Assembly: GCA_963744575.1 (NCBI GenBank)
Contig: CAVUUF010000014.1
Coordinates: 372,001 to 436,000 of the forward strand
Length of the DNA: 64,000 bases
Reading direction: 5' to 3'
Origin: Palsa-504 sp963744575
GTDB taxonomy: Bacteria > Actinomycetota > Actinomycetes > Streptosporangiales > Streptosporangiaceae
In this document: piece by piece, positions 1-8,744 of the stretch
Position numbering within the stretch: the stretch's first letter is position 1
How the letters are laid out: every line of letters begins with the position of its first letter
Notes under the pieces: model-generated
Told to the model about the DNA's origin: nothing
The model's input: the letters and a program-made list of their open reading frames with translations, nothing else
The model's database searches: none
Made by a program: the position numbers and the translations under genes

Positions 1-109
1 CCGTACGACCGTATGGTCTCTCGTCGGCGGATGGTTCCAGGTAGAAGCCGACCAGGTCGGCGCAGTCCGAGAATACGCCGGCGAGCCGCGCGATCGGCTC
101 GCTGCTCAT
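1..109 (-). CDS. Hypothetical protein, N-terminal part (cut by window edge)
   Basis: On the reverse strand an ATG at 107-109 lies four bases after the stop of the cupin gene (stop 114-116). The frame stays open for 36 codons to the window edge, beginning MSSEPIARLAGVF and continuing with a Cys-Ala-Asp-Leu-Val stretch. No clear ribosome binding site is visible, so it may be translationally coupled to the cupin gene. I do not recognise the family from this fragment. Confidence 0.4.
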   Translation of the reverse strand, partial: MSSEPIARLAGVFSDCADLVGFYLEPSADERPYGRT

Positions 110-113
110 CTGG

Positions 114-482
114 TCAGGTGTCCCAGGCGCCGGGAACGGCATACGCCTCGTCCGGGCCAGGCCAGGGCGGCATCGTCACCCCCACCGCCGCCAGCGGGCC
201 GTTGCCGTCGGCGCGGAACTGGAAATGGGTGCCGGCGGGAATGGACAGGCAGGTGCCGGGCCGGAGCGGAACCGACTCCTGCCGCTCTCCCTGCCGTCGC
301 CACATCTCGCCCGTCCCGGTCAGGATGTACCAGATCTCCTCGACCACGTGGTGGGCCACGGGCCGGGAGACTCGGCCCGCAGCCAGCTGGAAGTGGGCCA
401 TCGAGCCGCGGCCGAGCCGCAGCAGTACCCGGACGTCCGAGCCGTCCGGCGCGACCACATCGGGAGCGTCCGGCAGTTGCAT
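114..482 (-). CDS. Small cupin-domain protein
   Basis: A 122-residue protein made of a single cupin barrel. The first cupin motif is seen around AHHVVEEIWYILTGTGEM (residues 43-60), with two His and a Glu in metal-ligand positions. The second is around PLRPGTCLSIPAGTHFQF (residues 72-89). Small cupins of this kind bind a metal and act as isomerases, oxygenases or ligand sensors; the substrate cannot be read from sequence. The ATG at 480-482 is the start closest to the fold. The frame stays open further upstream, so a somewhat longer N-terminus is possible. It is followed four bases later by the gene running off the left edge, suggesting an operon reading leftwards. Confidence 0.75.
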   Translation of the reverse strand: MQLPDAPDVVAPDGSDVRVLLRLGRGSMAHFQLAAGRVSRPVAHHVVEEIWYILTGTGEMWRRQGERQESVPLRPGTCLSIPAGTHFQFRADGNGPLAAVGVTMPPWPGPDEAYAVPGAWDT

Positions 483-735
483 GGTGCCGAAAACCTCGTC
501 CACAGGCCCCTCCGCGCCGAACCTCGCCGTGCCGCCGACCCTAGCGGACCGGCTCGCGCGCGGAGCAGCTGGCCAGGATGAGCTCGTCCGGCAGGTTCGT
601 CCGGTCGAAGGTGCCGTCGTAGCGGCGACGCCGGCCTCAGTTGCGCCACACTTGGTTCGTACGCCACCAGGCACGAGATCAGCATCGACGGGCCGCCGCG
701 CGAGTACTACCTGCGCGGTGCGCATGACCCACCGG

Positions 736-1278
736 ATGAGGCGGAATGGAGGACCGGGAGTGGCTGGCCCAAATTCCGCGCCGACGGCAGACCCGGGTGA
801 AGCGGCATCCAGGATTCCCTTCCCGCGGGCGGCCAGGCGGTTCGCCGAGACGGTCTGCCCGCCCGAGGTCCGCGCGGGCCAGCGGGCCGACCGGGTGCTG
901 CGCGAGTTCGGCCTGATGCTCGGCTCGCTGCCGCCCGCGGCCAGGCGGGCGCTGGCGACCGCGCTCGCGATCCTGGACCAGGGAGCGCGGTTGTACCCGC
1001 CGGCGCGGGGCAAGCGGTTGGCCCGGCTCGACGACCGGGTGGCCGGCGCTTATGTCGGCGCCCTGCTGGCCCGGCACGGCCCGGCCGGCGAGGTGGTCCG
1101 CCGCCTCCAGAGCGTTGTCACCATGTGCTACTACGAGCTGCCCGAGGTGCAGCGGGAGATCGGCTACGACCCGGCGCCCTACATCGCGGCGGTGTCCCGG
1201 CGCCGCCTGGAGTCCTACGGCCCGCAGATACGCGCGGCCGAAGCGGCGGTCACGGCGGCGCAGGCGGAGGAGCCGTGA
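736..1278 (+). CDS. Small subunit of a GMC-type dehydrogenase (gluconate 2-dehydrogenase subunit 3-like)
   Basis: A roughly 180-residue, mostly helical protein (for example LMLGSLPPAARRALATALAI, then the tyrosine-containing CYYELPEV). Its stop codon overlaps the GTG start of the GMC flavoprotein. This size and position match the gluconate 2-dehydrogenase subunit 3 type partner that accompanies membrane-associated GMC dehydrogenases; the assignment rests mainly on context. No Tat signal is obvious, unlike many members of that family. The start is uncertain: ATG at 724, ATG at 736 and GTG at 760 are all in frame and none has a strong ribosome binding site. The 250 bases upstream hold no gene I can support. 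Confidence 0.55.
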   Translation: MRRNGGPGVAGPNSAPTADPGEAASRIPFPRAARRFAETVCPPEVRAGQRADRVLREFGLMLGSLPPAARRALATALAILDQGARLYPPARGKRLARLDDRVAGAYVGALLARHGPAGEVVRRLQSVVTMCYYELPEVQREIGYDPAPYIAAVSRRRLESYGPQIRAAEAAVTAAQAEEP

Positions 1279-2801
1279 TCAGCGGGCTGACCACGCAGGA
1301 TGCCGTGGCGGCAAACCTGAGCCTGGAGTGCGGGGCGCTGATCGTGGGGTCAGGAGCCGGCGGGGCGACGATGGCCGCCGAGCTGGCCGGGGCGGGGGTG
1401 GACGTGATCGTGCTCGAGGAGGGGGGCTACCACCCGACCGAATCGTTTACCGCGGCGACCGGGCGGGCACTGCGCACGCTGTACCGGGACGGCGGGGGCG
1501 GGATGGCGATCGGCCGGCCGTCCGTGCTGTACGCCGAGGGCCGCTGCGTCGGCGGGTCCACGGTCGTCAACGGGGGCATGTCCTGGCGGACGCCGGCCAG
1601 GGTGCTGCGGCGGTGGGCCGAGCAGGAGGGCCTGCAGGCGATCGGCGAACAGGACCTCGACCCCTATTTCACCGCGCTGGAGGCCGGGCTTTCGGTCGGA
1701 CGGCAGGACCCGGAGACGGTCGGGCGCGATTCCGAGCTGTTCAAGAGCGGCGCCGAGGCCCGGGGGTGGACCGTGGTCCCGAACCGCAGGAACCAGCTGC
1801 ACTGCGCCGGCACGAACAACTGCAACAGCGGGTGCCCGACCGGCGCGAAGCGGTCGATGCTGGTGACCAGCGTGCCGCGCGCGCTGGCTCTCGGCGCCCG
1901 GCTGTACGCCGACTGCCGGGTGGACCGCATCACCAGGTCCGGGCCGGGGGTGACCGGCGTGACCGGCCACTTCGTCCGCCCAGGTGGCCGCAGGGGCCCG
2001 AGCCTGGCGGTACGCGCCCGGACCGTTATCGTGGCCGGCGGCGCGGTGCAGACGCCGGCCCTGCTCATGCGGTCGGGCCTGCGCTCGGCGTCCGGGCAGC
2101 TGGGCCGGAACCTGTCGGTGCACCCGAATGCGGTGGCGACCGCGTTCTTCGACCAGGATGTCTACGGCTGGCAGGGTGTGCACCAGGCCTTTCAGGTGCG
2201 CGAGTTCCACGCCGAAGGGCTGCTGCTGACGGCGACCAACCTCACTCCCCCGATGCTGGCCGGGATCATGCCGGCCTACGGCCGGGAGCTCGGCGAGCTG
2301 ATGGCGGATTACAACCGCATCGTCACCGCGGGGCCGCTGGTCTCCGACACCGGGACCGGCCGGATCCGGAACGTCCCTGGCCTCGGGCCGCAGGTTTTCT
2401 ACCAGCTCACCGACCACGACGCCGCCCGCGTGGTGCGCGGTGTCGAGCTGACCGCCGAGGCGCTGTTCACGGCCGGCGCCCGCCGGGTGCTGCTCCCCTT
2501 CGACGGCGCCCCTCAGGTTCGCAGCCCGGGCGAGCTGCGCCGGCTGCTGGCCCGGCCGGTACCCAAACGATCGCTCCAGCTGTTCTCCATCCACCTGATG
2601 GGCACCGCGCGGATGAGCGAGAACCCGCGGCGCGGGGTAACCGGCAGCTTCGGGGAGTTCCACGGCGTGTCCGGGCTGATGGTGACCGACGCCAGCACCT
2701 TCCCCGGGCCGGTCGGCATCAACCCGATGGAGACGGTCATCGCGCTGGCCATGCGCAACGCGCGGCGGCTGATCGAGCGGCGGGACAGGTACCGCATCTG
2801 A
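1275..2801 (+). CDS. GMC family FAD-dependent oxidoreductase
   Basis: A 508-residue flavoprotein. The GTG start overlaps the stop of the small-subunit gene and follows a GGAGGA site. The N-terminal ADP-binding motif GSGAGG (residues 25-30) ends in a strand with an acidic ribose-binding residue (VIVLEEGG). A second GMC signature with CVGGSTVVNGG follows near residue 93. The C-terminal part has the catalytic-domain signature HLMGTARM and the flavin-closing VTDASTFPGPVGINPMETVIALAMR. A Cys-rich patch (HCAGTNNCNSGCPTGAKRS) near residue 180 is typical of members that act on alcohols, sugars or sterols and pass electrons to a carrier. The substrate is unknown. The pair is probably one two-subunit dehydrogenase. 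Confidence 0.9.
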   Translation: MISGLTTQDAVAANLSLECGALIVGSGAGGATMAAELAGAGVDVIVLEEGGYHPTESFTAATGRALRTLYRDGGGGMAIGRPSVLYAEGRCVGGSTVVNGGMSWRTPARVLRRWAEQEGLQAIGEQDLDPYFTALEAGLSVGRQDPETVGRDSELFKSGAEARGWTVVPNRRNQLHCAGTNNCNSGCPTGAKRSMLVTSVPRALALGARLYADCRVDRITRSGPGVTGVTGHFVRPGGRRGPSLAVRARTVIVAGGAVQTPALLMRSGLRSASGQLGRNLSVHPNAVATAFFDQDVYGWQGVHQAFQVREFHAEGLLLTATNLTPPMLAGIMPAYGRELGELMADYNRIVTAGPLVSDTGTGRIRNVPGLGPQVFYQLTDHDAARVVRGVELTAEALFTAGARRVLLPFDGAPQVRSPGELRRLLARPVPKRSLQLFSIHLMGTARMSENPRRGVTGSFGEFHGVSGLMVTDASTFPGPVGINPMETVIALAMRNARRLIERRDRYRI

Positions 2802-2851
2802 GCGGGTTCAGCTCCAGACCGCGGCCGGCCGGGAATCGGTGAACGATCCTC

Positions 2852-4984
2852 CTAGGCTCCGGGGACGACGAGCACATCGGCGGCCAGGGCGCCGTCAGGA
2901 GCGCAGACCAGGGGGTTGATGTCCAGGGCCTCGATGGCGTCGCCCAGGTCGCAGGCCAGGCGGGACAGGCCGGTGATCGCGTCGGCGATGGCGTCCAGGT
3001 CGGCGCGGGGCCGGCCGCGGGCTCCGGCCAGGACCGGGGCGAGCCGGAGCCGGCGCAATGCCGCCAGCGCGGCTGGACGGGTGACCGGGGCGAGCAACAC
3101 CGCCCGTTCGGAAAAAATCTCGACGAAGATACCTCCGGCGCCGACGACGAGCAGCGGGCCGACGGCGGGGTCCCGGACCAGGCCCAGGGCGAGTTCGGTG
3201 CCCGGCGGGGCCGTCTGGCACACCAGGACCCGGGGTCCCAGGCGGGCGGCCAGGTCGTCGTAGGCGGCGCCGACCGCGGCGGGGTCGCCGAGGCCGAGCC
3301 GCACCCCGTCGGCGTCGGACTTGTGCGCGATGCCCGGCTCGTCGGTCTTGACCACGACCGGGTAGCCGATCCGCGCCGCCGCGCCCTGCGCCGCGGCGCG
3401 GCTGGCCGCGGCCTGGGCGCGCACCGCCGGGATGCCGTAGTCACGCAGCAGGTCGAACAGGACCGCACCGCCCGGGGCGAGCCGGTGGCGCCAGCGCCGG
3501 GCGGTCTCGCCCGGGGGTTCCGGGGCGGGCGGCGGCTCCGGCGGACGGGAGTGGTCGAGCAGGTGGCGCAGGGCGAGCAGGCCGCTGCGGGTGCCCTCGA
3601 GGACCGGCAGCCCGGCCGCGCGCAGCCAGGCCGCGGCGGCCGGGTCGACGGCGGACGGCAGCCCGGCCAGCACCGCGACCGGCTTGCTCGTGGCCGCGGC
3701 CGCGGTGAGCACCGCCCGCGGGTAGGACTCGTCGCCGTCGAACTCGGGCACCAGGTCGACGGCCAGCGCGACGGCGGCCACGGCCGGATCGGCGGCCAGC
3801 GCGGACAGGCACTCGGCGAACAGCGGCTCGGTGTCGCGGCCGGTCCCCCACACGTCCAGCGGGTTGGCCGGGGCCAGGGCGGGGTCGAGCACCGCGGCCA
3901 GCCGGGCCTCGGTCGCCGGGGCGAGGGGTGCGAACGGCACGCCGAGCCTGTCGGCCAGGTCGGCGGTGTGCGCGCGTTCCAGGCCGGAGTCGTGCACGGT
4001 GGCGATGCCCGCTGTGGCCGGGCACCGGCGGCCGGACGCGAACAGCTCCAGTGTGTCGGCCAGTTCGGCCAGGTCACCGACGCGGTGCAGGCCGTACGCG
4101 GCGGCCAGCGCCTCCCACGCGCCGTCGGCCGCGGCCAGCGCGCCGGAGTGCGCCGAGACCAGCGCCTGGCCGGTTTCCGAGGCCCCCACGCTGAGCAGCA
4201 CGGCCGGCACGTCGGCGGCCCGCGCCTCGGCCAGCACCGCGCGCAGGTCCGCCGCGTCCCTGATCGCCTCGAGGACCAGGGCGAGCACTTTCGTCTCCGG
4301 CAGCTGCAGCGCGTACCGTGCGTAGGCCGCGGCGGTGGTGACGAGCTCCTGGCCGGAGGAGACGGCCAGGCTGAAACCGAGGCCGCGGCGCGCCCGCAGC
4401 AGCGCGGAGAATACCGAACCCGAGTGGGTGACCAGCGCGACCGGCCCGGCGGGCAGCGGGTCCGGCTCGACGTAGCCGACGGCCCGCAGCCCCCGCGCGA
4501 CGTTCACGAATCCCATGCAGCCCGCGCCGCACACCGCCATCCCCGCCTCCCGGGCGACCGCCGCGAGCCGGTCCCGCAGTACTCGCCTGGGGGGGCGACC
4601 CCCGCTATCCCACCCGCGCAGGCCTTCGGTGCCGGGAGCATCGTAGGCGCTGCCGAAGATGACGGCCGAACGGGCGCGCGTGCACGCGGCCGCCATCAGC
4701 TGCTCCTCTAGCGCGGTGTCGGGGACGGCGAGCAGCACCAGGTCCACCGGTTCGGGCAGTTCGCCGAGGCTGGGCAGGCAGGGTGCGCCGTTGATGTCCC
4801 GGTACCGCGGGTTGACCAGGTAGGTGCGCGGGCGCGACGGGCTCCTGGCCATCTCCGCGATCATGCGCGCGCCCAGGCTGCCCGGGCGCGCGCTGGCCCC
4901 GACCAGGGCCACGCTGCGCGCCTCGAGCATGGCCGCGACTGCCGGGCCTGCCTGCGCTGGGCCGGCCCGGGCCGGGACGGTCAC
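2852..4984 (-). CDS. Acyl-CoA synthetase, ADP-forming type (acetate--CoA ligase family)
   Basis: A 710-residue single-chain acid:CoA ligase. The GTG start at 4982-4984 overlaps the stop of the upstream flavoenzyme gene; the next ATG (4928-4930) would remove 18 residues. Domains in order are a CoA-binding Rossmann fold (ARSVALVGASARPGSLGARM), a succinyl-CoA-synthetase-like middle with the probable phosphohistidine in SAHSGALAAADGAWEAL, and a C-terminal ATP-grasp domain (IGYPVVVKTDEPGIAHKSDADGV). Known members convert an organic acid, CoA and ATP to the thioester, ADP and phosphate, or the reverse. With the coupled flavoenzyme it probably activates or conserves energy from a carboxylic acid made by this pathway. 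The substrate is not determinable. Confidence 0.87.
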   Translation of the reverse strand: MTVPARAGPAQAGPAVAAMLEARSVALVGASARPGSLGARMIAEMARSPSRPRTYLVNPRYRDINGAPCLPSLGELPEPVDLVLLAVPDTALEEQLMAAACTRARSAVIFGSAYDAPGTEGLRGWDSGGRPPRRVLRDRLAAVAREAGMAVCGAGCMGFVNVARGLRAVGYVEPDPLPAGPVALVTHSGSVFSALLRARRGLGFSLAVSSGQELVTTAAAYARYALQLPETKVLALVLEAIRDAADLRAVLAEARAADVPAVLLSVGASETGQALVSAHSGALAAADGAWEALAAAYGLHRVGDLAELADTLELFASGRRCPATAGIATVHDSGLERAHTADLADRLGVPFAPLAPATEARLAAVLDPALAPANPLDVWGTGRDTEPLFAECLSALAADPAVAAVALAVDLVPEFDGDESYPRAVLTAAAATSKPVAVLAGLPSAVDPAAAAWLRAAGLPVLEGTRSGLLALRHLLDHSRPPEPPPAPEPPGETARRWRHRLAPGGAVLFDLLRDYGIPAVRAQAAASRAAAQGAAARIGYPVVVKTDEPGIAHKSDADGVRLGLGDPAAVGAAYDDLAARLGPRVLVCQTAPPGTELALGLVRDPAVGPLLVVGAGGIFVEIFSERAVLLAPVTRPAALAALRRLRLAPVLAGARGRPRADLDAIADAITGLSRLACDLGDAIEALDINPLVCAPDGALAADVLVVPGA

Positions 4985-6825
4985 CGGCGGCGCCGGCAGG
5001 CCCGGCGGTCGGCGAGGGCGGCCCGGGCCGCCTGCATGCCGGGGATGCCGCAGACTCCGCCGCCCGCGTGGGTGGCCGAACTGGCGTAGTACAGCCCGGG
5101 CACCGGGGTGCGGTAGTCGGCGAAGCCGGGCGCCGGGCGCATGTGGAACAGCTGCTCCAGGGACAGCTCGCCGTGGAAGATGTTGCCGCCGATCAGGCCG
5201 TAGTCGCGCTCCATCTGGTGGGGGCCCACGATGTCCGTGTGCAGGATCGAGCTCTTGAAGTTCGGCGCCACCTCGTTGTAGCAGTCGATCATGCGGTCGG
5301 CGTAGGCCTGCAGTTCCTCGGTGTGCGGCTGCTCGTTCCAGTCCGCCGGCACCCACTGGGTGAACAGCGACATGATGTGGTACCCCGCGGGGCACAGCGT
5401 GGTGTCGAAGGCGGTCGGGATGACTCCGTCGCTGAACGGCCTGGTGGCGGGCCTGCCCTCGCGAGCCTCGGTGAAGGCGCTCTCGATGTACGGCATGCTG
5501 GGCGCCATCTCCACCGAACCCGTGTGGTGTTCCTGCAGGTTCGTGCCGGGGTCGGCGGCGAAGTCGGGCAGTTCGGCCAGCGCCAGGTTGATCTTGACGA
5601 CGCCGCTGCGGGTCTTCCAGTGCTCGATGTCTGCGACGAAGTCGTCGGGCAGGTTCTGGCGGCCGACCTGGTCCAGGAACGCGGTGCGCGGGTGCAGGCT
5701 GGTAACGACGACCTTGGCCGTGAGCTGCTGCCCGTTCTCGAGGATGACGCCGTTTGCCTTGCCGTTGCTGATCAGGATCTGCTGGACTCTCGCGCTGGTG
5801 CGGATCTCGGCGCCGTTCTCGCGGGCGGCTTTCGCGATGGCGTCGGCGACGGCGCCCATGCCGCCCTCCTGGAAGCCCCAGTTGCCCAGGTGGCCGTCGC
5901 CGACGTCGCCGATGGAGTGGTGCGCCATCACGTAGGCGGTGCCCGGCTCGTAGGGCCCGGCCCAGGTGCCAATCACGCCGTTGACCGCGAGTGCGCCCTT
6001 GACCTGCGGCGACTCGAACCAGTCGTCGAGCAGGCCGGCGATGGACATCGTCATCAGCCGGGTCACGTCGGCGATCGTGCGCACGTCGAGGCCGCGGTGG
6101 CGCCAGGCCAGCCGGAGCGTCTCGGACAGGTCGCGGGGCTTGCGCGAGCCGAGGTTCGGCGGCACGGTGAGCAGCAACGGGCCGAGGACGTCGGCCAGGC
6201 CGGCCAGCCAGGCGTCCCAGCGCGGCATGGTGTCGGCGTCCTTCTTCGACCAGCGGGAGACCTCGTCGTGGTTGCGCTTGGCGTCGTCGGCGTACAGCTT
6301 GATCGACCCGCCCTCGGGGAAGGCCTGGTAGTACGGGCCCATCGGGAAGATCTTGTAGCCGTGCCTGGCGAGTTGCAGATCGTTGATGATCGTCGGGGGC
6401 AGCAGCGACATCACGTAGGACAGCCGGGTGACCTTGAACTCCGGGGCGTCCGGCCAGGGAGCTTCGGTGGTCGCCGCACCGCCGGTCTTGGGCCGCGCCT
6501 CGAGCACCAGCGTGCGGGCGCCGGAGCGGGCCAGGTAGGCCGCGGCGACCAGGCCGTTGTGCCCGCCGCCGACGATAATCGCGTCGTAGTCCGCGGGCCC
6601 GGCCGCGCTGGCTCTCCTGCTGGCCTTGGCCGCGCTGCCTGCCCTGGCTGCCTGCACCCCCTTGGCTGCCTGCGCTGCCTTTGCCGCCATCGCCTTGGCC
6701 GCGCTCGCCGCCTTGGCCGCGCTGCCTGCCGTGGCCGTGGTCGCGCTCGCCGCCTTGGCCGCGCTGCCTGCCGTGGCCGTGGCCGTGCTGCCTGCCGTGG
6801 CCGCCTGGGTTGCCTTGGTTGCCAT
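4981..6825 (-). CDS. FAD-dependent oxidoreductase, phytoene dehydrogenase/PYROXD2-like
   Basis: A 614-residue flavoprotein. A strong GGAGGA site nine bases upstream fixes the start at 6823-6825. After an Ala/Lys-rich low-complexity leader (residues about 1-75) comes the dinucleotide-binding motif DYDAIIVGGGHNGLVAAAYL, an acidic second-strand end (VLEARPKTGG), and the C-terminal flavin-contact region GLYYASSATHAGGGVCGIPG. This is the arrangement of phytoene desaturase-like and PYROXD2-like amine/isoprenoid oxidoreductases. Carotenoid synthesis genes are absent nearby, so it more likely oxidises a substrate of the adjacent transport and catabolic genes. Its stop overlaps the acyl-CoA synthetase start. 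The TetR-type palindrome at 6849 lies 24 bases upstream. Confidence 0.85.
   Translation of the reverse strand: MATKATQAATAGSTATATAGSAAKAASATTATAGSAAKAASAAKAMAAKAAQAAKGVQAARAGSAAKASRRASAAGPADYDAIIVGGGHNGLVAAAYLARSGARTLVLEARPKTGGAATTEAPWPDAPEFKVTRLSYVMSLLPPTIINDLQLARHGYKIFPMGPYYQAFPEGGSIKLYADDAKRNHDEVSRWSKKDADTMPRWDAWLAGLADVLGPLLLTVPPNLGSRKPRDLSETLRLAWRHRGLDVRTIADVTRLMTMSIAGLLDDWFESPQVKGALAVNGVIGTWAGPYEPGTAYVMAHHSIGDVGDGHLGNWGFQEGGMGAVADAIAKAARENGAEIRTSARVQQILISNGKANGVILENGQQLTAKVVVTSLHPRTAFLDQVGRQNLPDDFVADIEHWKTRSGVVKINLALAELPDFAADPGTNLQEHHTGSVEMAPSMPYIESAFTEAREGRPATRPFSDGVIPTAFDTTLCPAGYHIMSLFTQWVPADWNEQPHTEELQAYADRMIDCYNEVAPNFKSSILHTDIVGPHQMERDYGLIGGNIFHGELSLEQLFHMRPAPGFADYRTPVPGLYYASSATHAGGGVCGIPGMQAARAALADRRACRRRR
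6600..6820 (-). repeat. GC-rich tandem repeat coding an Ala/Lys-rich leader
   Basis: The first 75 codons of the flavoenzyme are built from imperfect repeats of a unit that reads GGCCTTGGCCGCGCTGCCTG on the + strand, giving runs such as ATAGSAAKAASA and AAKAMAAKAAQAAKG. Units differ in length by whole codons, so the frame is kept. The composition (Ala, Lys, Gly, Thr, Ser, almost no acidic residues) is unlike a signal peptide and resembles the basic Ala-Lys tails of histone-H1-like or PHA-granule proteins. Such arrays commonly vary in copy number between strains. Confidence 0.7.
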
Positions 6826-6848
6826 GAAACCGGGTCCTCCGAAAGATT

Positions 6849-6864
6849 GACTGAACATTCAGTC
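6849..6864. promoter_or_regulatory. TetR-type operator, site 1
   Basis: GACTGAACATTCAGTC: two 7-base arms separated by CA. It sits between the divergent flavoenzyme gene (start 6825) and the tetR gene (start 6938), where one bound dimer could control both. Near-identical copies lie at 12198 and 13623 upstream of other genes of the same cluster. The assignment to the neighbouring TetR protein is an inference from position and repetition. Confidence 0.72.
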
Positions 6865-6937
6865 TAGAAGCTGCTACGATAAATTCTCAAGACCGCATAC
6901 GAGGGTGCGGGCCATCTCGAGCTGGAAAGCTGGAAAC

Positions 6938-7594
6938 ATGAAGGAGCAGGCTGGGGGGACGCGGGACGCCGGCGAGCAACGGCGCGAGCAGATGCTGCGG
7001 GCGGCGCTGGAGGTCATCGTGGAGCGCGGCTTCGCCGACACCAGGATCGCCGACGTAGCCGAGCGCACCGGCACGAGTCCGGCGCTGGTCATCTACTACT
7101 TCAAGACCCGCGATCAGCTGCTGACCGAGGCGATCAGGTACTCCGAGGACTCCTGGTACGCCGAGCACCTGCGGCGGATGAAGCAGATCCCGACCGCGGC
7201 CGGGCGGCTGGCCGAGCTCATCGGCATGATCTGCCTGCCCGGTACCGATCCCGAGCCGCGCAGCTACTGGCTGCTGTGGCTGGACCTGTGGGCGCTGTCG
7301 CCGCGTAACCCCGGGGTGGCCGCAGTGCGGCAGAAGTCCGACGAGCGGTGGCGCGAAGCCATCCGCTCCATCGTGCTGGCTGGCCAGGAAGCCGGTGAGT
7401 TCGCGCCCGTGGACGCGGACGACTTCACGATCACGCTGTCCGCCCTGCTCGACGGGCTGGCGGTGCAGATCGCGCTCGAAGACCTGGCGGTGCCGCCGCA
7501 GCGCACGTACGATCTGGCGATGCGGTTCGCGGCCGGGCAGCTTGGGTTCGACTGGAAGCCTGCACCCAAGCGGGCACCTAAGCGCGGCAGGTAG
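6938..7594 (+). CDS. TetR family transcriptional regulator
   Basis: A 218-residue regulator. The N-terminal helix-turn-helix is typical: MLRAALEVIVERGFADTRIA leads into VAERTGTSPALVIYYFKTRD (HTH about residues 37-56, ending in the usual YYF-K-RDQLL helix). The C-terminal two thirds form a helical ligand-binding and dimerisation domain like the TetR_C group near BetI. The ATG at 6938 is preferred because the HTH then begins at the usual distance; a GTG at 6905 is an alternative. It is divergent from the flavoenzyme gene and 17 bases before the ABC ATPase gene, so it is probably co-transcribed with the ATPase. Three palindromes of one sequence in this cluster are its likely targets. Confidence 0.9.
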   Translation: MKEQAGGTRDAGEQRREQMLRAALEVIVERGFADTRIADVAERTGTSPALVIYYFKTRDQLLTEAIRYSEDSWYAEHLRRMKQIPTAAGRLAELIGMICLPGTDPEPRSYWLLWLDLWALSPRNPGVAAVRQKSDERWREAIRSIVLAGQEAGEFAPVDADDFTITLSALLDGLAVQIALEDLAVPPQRTYDLAMRFAAGQLGFDWKPAPKRAPKRGR

Positions 7595-7611
7595 CTACCG
7601 GAGGAGGCACG

Positions 7612-8718
7612 GTGGCCGGAGGCAGCATCGAGCTGCGCAGGCTGACCAAGAGGTTTGCCGAGATCGCGGTGGACAACATCGACCTGACCGTGGCCAGCGG
7701 CGAGTTCTTCTCCCTGCTCGGCCCGTCGGGCTGCGGCAAGACCACCACGCTGCGCCTGATCGCCGGCTTCGAGCAGCCGACCTCGGGCAAGATCCTGCTC
7801 GACGGCGTCGACGTCTCCGACGTGCCGCCGCACCGGCGCAACGTCAACACGGTGTTCCAGAACTACGCGCTGTTCCCGTTCCTGGACGTTTTCGGCAACG
7901 TGGCGTTCGGGCTGCGGCACCAGAAGGTGAGCAAGGCTGATCTCCGGCACCGCGTGAACGAGGCCCTCGAACTGGTCCATATGAACTCGTTCGCCAAGCG
8001 GCGGCCGGGCCAGCTGTCCGGCGGCCAGCAGCAGCGGGTTGCGCTGGCCCGTGCGCTCGTCCTCAACCCGGCCGTGCTGCTGCTCGACGAGCCGCTCGGC
8101 GCGCTCGATGCCAAGCTGCGCCGCTCGCTCAAGGTCGAGCTGAAGGCGCTGCAGGAGCGCGTCGGTATCACGTTCCTCTACGTCACCCACGACCAGGAGG
8201 AGGCGCTGACCATGTCCGACCGGCTCGCGGTGATGAACGCGGGCCGGATCGTCCAGATCGGCACTCCGCGCCAGGTCTACGAGGAGCCCGCCGACACCTA
8301 CGTGGCCGACTTCCTCGGCGCCGCCAACCTGATGGAGGTCGAGGTGGTCTCCGCGGGTGCGCTCCGGATCGGGGACTTCGCGCTGTCCTCGCGGCGGTGC
8401 GAGGCGACCGCGGCCGGGACCGCGCACGCGGTGATCAGGCCGGAGCGGGTGCGGATCGAGGAGCATGGTTCTCCGGGTGAAAACCGGGTGCCGGCCATGG
8501 TGGAGCGCGTCGTGTTCCTCGGCGCGGCCACCCAGGTGATGCTGCGGCTGGCGCCGGGCGTCCCGGTGCAGGCGCTGATGCAGAACGACGGCTCACGCCC
8601 TGAACTGGCGCAGGGCTCCCCGGTGCACGTGTACCTGCATCCGGACGCGCTGCGGGTGCTGGCCGGTTCGGCGGCCAAGGTTCCGGTGCCGGCGGACGAG
8701 CCGCTGGTCGCCAGCTAG
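7612..8718 (+). CDS. ABC transporter ATP-binding protein, spermidine/putrescine (PotA) type
   Basis: A 368-residue ATPase. The GTG start follows a strong GGAGGAGG site. Walker A is GPSGCGKT (residues 38-45), the signature LSGGQQQRVALARAL is near residue 137, Walker B is VLLLDEPLGALD, and the switch His is in YVTHDQEEALTMSDR. The C-terminal 110 residues form the TOBE/MOP-like regulatory domain seen in PotA, FbpC and related importers. It should energise uptake through the two permeases coded on the opposite strand at 9029-10911. The separation of the ATPase gene (with tetR) from the permease operon is unusual, but the shared palindrome links the two units. Confidence 0.92.
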   Translation: MAGGSIELRRLTKRFAEIAVDNIDLTVASGEFFSLLGPSGCGKTTTLRLIAGFEQPTSGKILLDGVDVSDVPPHRRNVNTVFQNYALFPFLDVFGNVAFGLRHQKVSKADLRHRVNEALELVHMNSFAKRRPGQLSGGQQQRVALARALVLNPAVLLLDEPLGALDAKLRRSLKVELKALQERVGITFLYVTHDQEEALTMSDRLAVMNAGRIVQIGTPRQVYEEPADTYVADFLGAANLMEVEVVSAGALRIGDFALSSRRCEATAAGTAHAVIRPERVRIEEHGSPGENRVPAMVERVVFLGAATQVMLRLAPGVPVQALMQNDGSRPELAQGSPVHVYLHPDALRVLAGSAAKVPVPADEPLVAS

Positions 8719-8744
8719 GGTCGCCCGGGGCCCGGACGGCGGAG

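Noticed and set aside
483..735. A possible small gene between the cupin and GMC small-subunit genes
   Set aside because: Neither strand shows a supported start with a ribosome binding site; one + strand stretch (about 670-799) looks loosely protein-like but matches nothing I can name.
1052..2842. A forward open frame of about 596 codons over the GMC gene
   Set aside because: It is a shadow frame; the translation is Arg/Gly/Ala-rich noise while the other frame gives a clear flavoprotein.
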